NCBI RefSeq assembly: GCF_019059575.1 | Contig: NW_024882032.1 | Span: 186,001-250,000 of the forward strand | Origin: Amphibalanus amphitrite | Taxonomy: Eukaryota > Arthropoda > Thecostraca > Balanomorpha > Balanidae | DNA: 64,000 nucleotides | Direction: 5' to 3' | Part shown: positions 61,801 to 64,000 of the stretch, piece by piece | How positions within the stretch are numbered: position 1 is the first letter of the stretch | How the letters are laid out: the number at the start of each line of letters is the position of its first letter | Translations under genes and position numbers: made by a program | The notes under the pieces: generated by a model | What the model was told of the DNA's origin: nothing | Seen by the model: the letters and a program-made list of their open reading frames with translations, nothing else | The model's database searches: none

Positions 61801-62795
61801 TAATGTCTGTACAAAGGGATGTTAACAAAAAACCGCAGTTATTCCAGGCTGTTTAAGCTGCGGCCGCGGGCTGGAGGTCTGACCGCTCAACACATCCATC
61901 AAACATAGTATTGGATGTTTTGAGTCGACATATTCTGGACCAAAATGGTCTTCTAAGACCCCCGTAGATGATGAATACTCAGTGGTGACTTCCTGATGAT
62001 TATTTCCTGAATTTATATGCCATTATTCCCACAGACACTTCCGCTGCTCACAACTCAATACTGGAATAACTCGTGTATTCCCGACCGCACCAAGCTAACG
62101 GTGTCGGACGTTCCAGAATAAGAATTCCAACAAAAACCTCCTCAGGTGCTCGTCAACTTCCCACCCAAATTCTCCACCTGGCCCTCCAGCTGCCAGTGAT
62201 CGTTTTATGAGCCATTGGAAGGCAAACCCTCCCTCCCAGAGTTACCAGTCATCTTTACGACCCAGCGGATCGCCTCCGGGCGAGTTTCGGCACTACCTAC
62301 CGAACATTGACCTCGATGCATTGCAAACAGGAGGTAACGTTGCATCTGCTGCACGTGCATCGTAACTGCAATTAGCTGCCGGGCCTCTCCCGCTGCCCTA
62401 ATTCACCTCGCATCAATTTGAGAACCGATGCACCCTGCACCGATACGGCGTGCACCGATTCGTCTCGCACCGATGCGCTTTGCAACGATTTGCCACGCCT
62501 GTTGCCCCGATTCTACTCGTCTTTGCACCCGGATTCGTTGAGCTTCTTATCTCACTCACCTGTTCGCACCATGCTGTGATTTGGCCGCTCCTTTCGCAGT
62601 CTGTATCCCTTCCTCGGATCTTGACCCGCGCTGTTCATCAATGGAGCCCACTTTCCGTGTGTGATAGGGCTGTGACACAGGCCAACCTTGTCTGTATGAC
62701 CTCACGTAGATTATACTAAGTAGTGAACACCCGATAAGAAACGCTAGCGGAAGCAGTCTCCGCAGATCGCGGGACAAACGGCGCACGGCCACCAT
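35061..62795 (-). CDS. WSCD-family Golgi sulfotransferase gene (whole locus, 6 or 7 coding exons)
   Basis: The locus encodes a type II membrane sulfotransferase of the WSCD family; vertebrate WSCD1 and the Drosophila CG9164-type proteins are the relatives I recognise. Coding exons on the minus strand are 62795-62560, 44748-44635, 43424-43282, 42813-42610 and 41810-41623, followed by either 39451-38540 or 37115-36961 plus 35343-35061. Every intron has GT-AG ends and every junction keeps phase (2, 2, 1, 1, 0), giving 295 shared residues and products of 598 or 440 residues. Residues 131-139 (SYPGSGNTW) are the 5'-phosphosulfate-binding loop for PAPS. Residues 203-211 (RNPYRAVLS) are the 3'-phosphate-binding motif. 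A sequon lies at N195. WSC domains are absent, as in arthropod members. The family is expected to transfer sulfate to glycans in the Golgi lumen; the acceptor here is unknown. The C-terminal tails after the sulfotransferase domain are longer than usual. The model rests on reading splice sites by eye, without transcripts. Confidence 0.85.
35401..35470. repeat. GA microsatellite in distal intron
   Basis: A pure (GA)n tract starts about 60 bases upstream (in the minus-strand sense) of the distal exon 6b acceptor. Confidence 0.95.
35668..36562. mobile_element. TA-flanked MITE with iterated TGGGGCAAAG motif
   Basis: The 895-bp element has ends GGGGAGAGTGGGGC and GCCCCACTCTCCCC between TA dinucleotides (35666-35667, 36563-36564). 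GGCCACTTTGCCCC words recur inside in both orientations (near 35850-35890, 36165-36195 and 36520-36555). It sits in the intron between the two distal exons. It shares its logic with 14043-16800 but little sequence. Confidence 0.9.
36961..37115 (-). CDS. Distal alternative exon 6a: duplicated domain end
   Basis: The acceptor is TGACCGCCCACAG/GAG at phase 0, interchangeable with the proximal acceptor. It encodes 51 residues plus two bases: EDADGVAHR, then PFPADVREIVEHGVGYVNQL and RRRGHPPLPLD. EDADGVAHR aligns with the ENNKEGSFRR segment of human WSCD1 at this point. PFPADV and PPLP align with PFPSEL and TPLP of the proximal cassette. The donor is GATAG/GTGAGG at phase 2. A 21-bp minisatellite lies just upstream in the intron. 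Confidence 0.75.
37190..37310. repeat. 21-bp minisatellite beside distal exon 6a
   Basis: About five units of ACAGTGGTTGGGGAAC lie upstream of the exon 6a acceptor. On the minus strand they form a C/A-rich block within the upstream intron. Confidence 0.8.
37311..38539. other. Between the two last-exon cassettes: proximal 3' UTR and intron
   Basis: This would be 3' UTR for the proximal form, with a possible AATAAA at 37593-37588, and intron for the distal form. A 127-codon plus-strand frame (37445-37828) has no recognisable features. Confidence 0.5.
38540..39451 (-). CDS. Proximal last exon: domain end plus long acidic tail
   Basis: The acceptor is CTCCCCGACAG/ATG at phase 0, joining directly to CVQ of exon 5. 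The exon encodes 303 residues to a TGA at 38540. The first ~55 residues complete the sulfotransferase domain: PFPSELRKMIDLSVKTIQNV aligns with the PFTPEM-to-VDQAL segment of human WSCD1. Next come a sequon (NGS) and a C-x8-C pair (LEDC to LEDC), then KMN. The remaining ~220 residues contain a glycine/alanine-rich stretch (GGVLSSAVGGALGSAVG) and a long charged, probably disordered tail rich in Glu, Lys, Asp and Gly. A possible AATAAA lies at 37593-37588. A long antisense frame over this exon is a shadow. Confidence 0.8.
   Translation of the reverse strand: MDQSGRAQRHQQHRPRAVTPFPSELRKMIDLSVKTIQNVLERRHLTPLPVGEYEFFNGSSRRAEQLEDCLEDEKLEDCVYRIDKMNFRYHIKSWFETIRDHVRASPLGGVLSSAVGGALGSAVGPMLNVARGGESSERDTARALSEEEERMVERVVETVQKSVNVSETKGDGLLERFQGLMVVKDGNELGHSERTVRANEQERGAGDGKGESIRKENAKVTSTTSDNREEEIGNVAEDVEEDDGTTYGTKNGYIKEEKTAGRDTGVEGNNEGHKQDIKVGKEGDSNNVYARAPNDGMVPTALS
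39452..41217. other. Intron before the proximal last exon
   Basis: AT-rich intron sequence with a short (TA)n near 40370-40380 and a GTGAT repeat at 40915-40942. A hydrophobic open frame at 40641-40195 minus has no supporting signal. Confidence 0.5.
41218..41538 (-). mobile_element. SINE-like retroposon, copy 1
   Basis: The 321-bp element has an 11-bp target duplication AAGTCTACACA on both sides (41207-41217, 41539-41549). On the minus strand it starts near GTGCTTCTATCCTCAGG and ends in an A-rich tail (CAACAAAACAGAAAAAA). No tRNA-type promoter boxes are obvious. The partner copy is at 41904-42225, in the opposite orientation. Confidence 0.88.
41623..41810 (-). CDS. Sulfotransferase exon 5: C-terminal half of catalytic domain
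   Basis: This exon encodes residues 234-295. Its peptide includes RVLVVHYEHLKSDP and ends DEERLKCVQ, matching the RLLVVHYEEL and SEERLLCVE segments of human WSCD1 as I remember them. The acceptor is TTTCCACAG/GC at phase 1 and the donor is CAA/GTGAGT at phase 0. The exon lies between two SINE-like copies in opposite orientation (41218-41538 and 41904-42225), only 84 and 93 bases from its edges. Confidence 0.92.
41904..42225 (+). mobile_element. SINE-like retroposon, copy 2
   Basis: The 322-bp element closely matches copy 1. Its target duplication is ATTTCGCTTT (41894-41903) against ATTCCGCTTT (42226-42235). The A-rich tail is AACAAAACAAACAAACAAAC. It lies in intron 4, 93 bases from exon 5. 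Confidence 0.88.
42610..42813 (-). CDS. Sulfotransferase exon 4: 3'-phosphate-binding motif
   Basis: This exon encodes residues 166-232. It holds AIVIVRNPYRAVLS (R203, S211), the 3'-PB motif that grips the 3'-phosphate of PAPS. It also holds QKVHDFG, which aligns with the KTHE segment of vertebrate WSCD1, here with D185 in place of Glu. N195-R-T is a potential glycosylation site. The acceptor is TTTGTTCAG/GC and the donor is AAAG/GTGAGG, both phase 1. A partly similar acceptor-plus-exon start lies about 80 bases upstream near 42895 and could be a decoy. Confidence 0.9.
42814..43281. other. Intron 3 of the sulfotransferase gene
   Basis: A C16-type tract lies at about 42990-43010. A decoy acceptor-like sequence (GCTCAGGCTTCTGGGG) lies near 42895, resembling the start of exon 4 (TTCAGGCTACTGGGG). 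Confidence 0.6.
43282..43424 (-). CDS. Sulfotransferase exon 3: PAPS-binding loop
   Basis: This exon encodes residues 118-164. It contains LPIVALSSYPGSGNTWTRY, in which the SYPGSGNTW loop binds the 5'-phosphosulfate group of PAPS, followed by a segment ending GSIYYDMGLYSIG, typical of WSCD proteins. The donor is ATCG/GTGAGT at phase 1. The acceptor CTACGTGGTAG/A is atypical, with purines close to the AG. It is the 3'-most of about seven near-identical sites made by a tandem repeat immediately upstream (43425-43745). Confidence 0.9.
43425..43745 (-). repeat. ~51-bp tandem repeat of the exon 3 splice acceptor
   Basis: Six further copies of the junction sequence lie directly upstream of exon 3, spaced about 41-56 bases. 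Each repeats TTTTCCCTACGTGGTAG followed by an ATTTGCCGAG-like exon start. Exon-derived sequence (TTTGCGGAGCGCGGCAC) is included, so the unit spans the intron-exon boundary. Confidence 0.88.
43746..44634. other. Rest of intron 2
   Basis: No repeat or exon is recognised. Short frames on both strands are unsupported. Confidence 0.5.
44635..44748 (-). CDS. Sulfotransferase exon 2: stem region
   Basis: This 114-nt exon encodes residues 80-116 plus the ends of two split codons. The acceptor is TTATTTCAG and the donor is ATCAG/GTGAGA. The peptide ends in EGVEGCSQYGI, followed by R across the junction. The Gly-Cys context just before the catalytic domain is usual in WSCD proteins. No long open frame marks this exon, so it is supported by its splice sites, by phase continuity on both sides (phase 2 in, phase 2 out) and by the resulting continuous peptide into exon 3. 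Confidence 0.75.
44749..45878. other. 3' end of intron 1
   Basis: No feature is supported. A minus-strand frame at 45221-45027 is of ordinary chance length. Confidence 0.5.
45883..47074. mobile_element. TTAA-type element F1c
   Basis: It lies between TTAA at 45879-45882 and 47075-47078, with ends CCCGCGCCCTGCTGGGG and reverse complement. Both hairpins are GGGGTGTTCAAACACCCC with longer G/C-run flanks. The terminus is partly repeated on the left. The body has more than a dozen AGGTCA/TGACCT words. Confidence 0.9.
47079..47689. other. Intron 1, no feature recognised
   Basis: No repeat, exon or RNA gene is visible. Confidence 0.5.
47690..48254. mobile_element. E-box repeat element, possible Helitron-like
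   Basis: It starts in ACGAGCGAGCGAGCGCAG and ends CGCCCAAAGGGCGTTTTACTGG. The 3' part has a small hairpin (CGCCC-AAA-GGGCG) five bases before CTGG, followed by T, as in Helitron 3' ends (CTRR). In between are about three units with CGCACGTGCGCACGTG-like blocks and AACGGCTGGGCCGATTGCG. No Rep/helicase frame is present and the 5' TC end is uncertain. Confidence 0.45.
48255..49780. other. Intron 1, no feature recognised
   Basis: No supported exon. Short frames only. Confidence 0.5.
49781..49916. repeat. GA microsatellite
   Basis: A (GA)n tract with AAAGA interruptions. Frames across it on both strands are artefacts. Confidence 0.93.
49917..51549. other. Intron 1, no feature recognised
   Basis: A C-run lies at about 50205-50218 and a GGGA-rich block at 51110-51245. 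No exon or mobile element can be placed. Confidence 0.5.
51550..52480. repeat. GCACGTGC-containing repeat with two ~306-bp units
   Basis: GGGGTGCAGGCTGCACGTGCG (near 51896) and GGGGTGCAAGCTGCGCGTGC (near 52199) start two related units. Each carries GGGGGCGGA, GGTTTTGAC and a stretch ending AAATCGGT/AAGTCGGT. GCACGTGCA words follow each. It is distantly related in style to 47690-48254. Confidence 0.55.
52481..53332. other. Intron 1, no feature recognised
   Basis: TCGCCAC words are clustered at 52720-52790. No supported exon. Confidence 0.45.
53333..53558 (-). CDS. Possible first coding exon of an unidentified gene in intron 1
   Basis: An ATG-initiated frame encodes 75 residues to a donor ACAG/GTATGA at phase 1. 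The peptide starts MRPYLTSAVDRAVRSAGRG and includes EEAWTNDG, KIQDYGIALAQFLSMGIRG and DNLYKHYRGHIRIT. It is free of low-complexity sequence and looks like genuine protein, with a helical, partly hydrophobic middle. An in-frame stop lies about 11 codons upstream and the flank is GC-rich, suggesting a 5' exon. Its phase 1 donor cannot join sulfotransferase exon 2, which needs phase 2, so it would belong to another gene nested on the same strand. I do not recognise the family and found no partner exon. Confidence 0.4.
53559..54302. other. GC-rich flank, then ordinary sequence
   Basis: 53560-53700 is CpG-rich and upstream of the candidate exon at 53558-53333. The rest is featureless up to the target of the next element. 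The target itself carries a 31-bp unit starting CTAAAGACGGC. Confidence 0.4.
54303..56505. mobile_element. 2.2-kb hAT-type non-autonomous element with subterminal repeats
   Basis: Ends CAGACTTGTAAGCGATTCAA and TTGAATCGTTTACAAGTCTG lie between exact CTAAAGAC copies (54295-54302, 56506-56513). About 200 bases at each end carry many TGATTGAATCG/TGATTGAGTCG words in both orientations. The middle is AT-rich and has no transposase. Confidence 0.92.
57226..57908. mobile_element. E-box repeat element, second copy
   Basis: It matches 47690-48254 with ACGTAGCGAGCGAAGC at the start and CGCCCCAAAAGGCG then TTTTACTGG at the end. GCACGTGCGCACGTGCAG occurs near 57582 and GCACGTGTGCACGTGCAG near 57709. Confidence 0.6.
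58075..58610. mobile_element. Diverged F1a-like fragment
   Basis: It follows the right part of 422-1616 in reverse orientation: GGGGGCATTTTTTTGCCCCC hairpin, then ATCTCCGAAACTACTGGACG and the AGGTCA-rich body. The far end is missing. Confidence 0.75.
58623..59647. mobile_element. TTAA-type element F2, copy B
   Basis: The 1025-bp element lies between TTAA at 58619-58622 and 59648-59651, with ends CCCTCGCCGGACC and GGACGGCGAGGG. G-run/C-run blocks lie near both ends. The same family elsewhere uses CTAG (12392-13418). It shares its right TTAA with F1b. Confidence 0.9.
59652..60839. mobile_element. TTAA-type element F1b, second copy
   Basis: It lies between TTAA at 59648-59651 and 60840-60843, in reverse orientation to 15028-16201 and very similar. 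The hairpin GGGGGGCTATAAATAGCCCC near 60800-60825 is a perfect palindrome. Confidence 0.9.
61804..62559. other. 5' end of intron 1
   Basis: No exon or element is recognised. A short TGCACCGAT-type repeat (15-18-bp units) lies at about 62426-62495. Confidence 0.5.
62560..62795 (-). CDS. Sulfotransferase exon 1: start codon and signal anchor
   Basis: This exon encodes residues 1-78 plus two bases of codon 79. The chosen ATG (62795-62793) has A at -3 and G at +4. Another ATG lies two codons upstream, and the frame stays open further still, so a longer N-terminus is possible. A short basic segment (MVAVRRLSRDLRR) precedes an uncharged hydrophobic stretch at about residues 14-31. This is the usual short cytosolic tail and signal anchor of a type II Golgi enzyme. 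The rest is a polar stem. The donor is CAG/GTGAGT at phase 2, matching the acceptor of the exon 17.8 kb away. The large gap is the main uncertainty: the link rests on matching phase and on the family's topology, not on homology of this exon. Confidence 0.7.
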
Positions 62796-63814
62796 TGTCA
62801 TGAAGAGGTCACGAGCGTGACGGTCGCCGTCACGGTGCGTCACGACGGATAACACCAGATAACGGCTCGTCACGCTAGCGAAACAAACGTCACACGAGTC
62901 ACTTCAAGCTGTTTGGAGACATGGTGTGAGCATCTCACTGCCAACAACCTTCCGCTCAGTTTTTGTGGGACGTCGAACACGCAAAAACCAAGGCCGGATG
63001 ATCAGCACCGCACTTTTTCACACGTGTAGTTCTGGCCACCAATCCTCCTAGCCACTCCTTACAAGTTTTTTTCCGAAAATCTTCACCAACGTACAATCTT
63101 CCAGTCAAAGTACACACGACAGCCCCCACACGTGATCACAGTGGAGCGTTCTCGACACACGGAACTAGCGCTCCAGAGGTGCGACCGCTCCGCCGACTGC
63201 TGTTCGACTGAACACGCGGCACCGCACGAGGCAGCGGCCGGCTGGCGGTGAACTCGACGCCTGGAGTGACCGCTGCCTTCTGGCCGATACCGAGCAGCCG
63301 CAGCGGTGTGCTGATTCGCTGTTCCGCTGTCTGCTGAGGTAGTATGTAGGCATGCTTGTCCCTCGGGCAATGGGTGCAGAGTGTGAAGAGCAGCGAGATG
63401 AGGGTGGTCTTTGTCAAGGATGCATAATAGGTAGTTACATACTTATGTTATCCTGTCAGCAGACAAAAGTTGGGAGTCTGCTGGATGAGTGATACAGTCG
63501 CCGGTGGGATGGAATGGTTTTAGTCTGCAAATGAGCGTTGAACAAAAAATCAATTAGTGCTGATCACATCCGTCAACTCGTCTCAATCGTACACCATTCT
63601 CTCTCGTGATTCGAACTGAGCAATCACCGGTGGTCGGAGCAGAAGTAAACAAAATCCACCGGAATACCTCAGTCACCTCAGGTATAGCCGGGGGACGGGT
63701 GACCGTTAATGCATCCCGTTGGCCTGTCCTAAGGAAGGAGAGGGTCGGCAAGGACAGGACAAGGGAATGACAAGGACAGTAAGGACACTATAGTTGGTAT
63801 ATTGCACCTCAGCT
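62796..63814. other. Upstream flank of the sulfotransferase start (5' UTR/promoter region)
   Basis: Repeated CGTCAC/GTCACG words lie at 62810-62900. No TATA box or initiator could be chosen with confidence. Minus-strand frames at 63083-63417 are GC-driven. Confidence 0.4.
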
Positions 63815-64000
63815 AGAGGTGTCAATCGGAACCGAAAATTTTGGAATTCCGAAAATTTCCGAATTCCGATTCGGAAATCGGACGGACAAGTGACAAACAC
63901 TTCGGACATATTCGGAAAACTAGTTGAAAATAACAAATTTCTTAAATAAGTTAAAGTTCAAACTTATTTCCATTATCAAAATGCAAATTGCAAAACATGT
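63815..64000. mobile_element. Left end of a hAT-type MITE, cut by the window edge
   Basis: It begins TAGAGGTGTCAATCGGAACC, matching the termini of the MITEs at 6000 and 7672, followed by TTCGGAAATCGGA-type inner repeats. The right end is outside the window. Confidence 0.6.

Overview
This is a repeat-rich animal genomic window, very probably arthropod and possibly crustacean. The evidence is GT-AG introns, low gene density, layered DNA transposons, long GA microsatellites, and a WSCD-family sulfotransferase without WSC domains, which is the form I know from arthropods. The exact taxon cannot be read from the sequence.

Only one host gene can be followed through the window. A WSCD-type Golgi sulfotransferase lies on the minus strand. 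It runs from a signal-anchor exon at 62795-62560 through core exons at 44748-44635, 43424-43282, 42813-42610 and 41810-41623. It then has two homologous sets of last exons: a proximal set at 39451-38540, and a distal set at 37115-36961 plus 35343-35061. All junctions agree in phase. The predicted products are 598 and 440 residues, sharing the first 295. Three further open segments with good splice sites (18560-18303 minus, 33000-33240 plus, 53558-53333 minus) may be exons of genes I could not identify.

The left half (1-33 kb) is almost entirely mobile DNA. It holds a 6.19-kb-spaced duplication with 75-bp satellite arrays carrying CTCF-like cores (1-7380), an apparently intact DD37E Tc1-like transposon (4377-5732), several hAT-type MITEs with exact 8-bp target duplications, and a four-layer nest of elements (11742-17383). 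It also holds a 651-bp-arm hairpin element (22678-24485), a 5'-truncated LINE (about 25350-26523), and a 3-kb non-autonomous element with an internal minisatellite (29389-32399). The right half is the sulfotransferase gene and its 17.8-kb first intron, filled with the same families.

The most unusual theme is a group of TTAA-flanked, non-coding elements of about 1-2.8 kb in at least four sequence families (called F1-F4 here). All have a subterminal G-run/C-run hairpin near each end and bodies crowded with AGGTCA and TGACGTCA motifs. They nest in one another and abut across a shared TTAA. No transposase for them is present. The other notable theme is splicing architecture in the sulfotransferase gene: duplicated last exons, a tandem array of decoy splice acceptors before exon 3, and an inverted pair of SINEs around exon 5.
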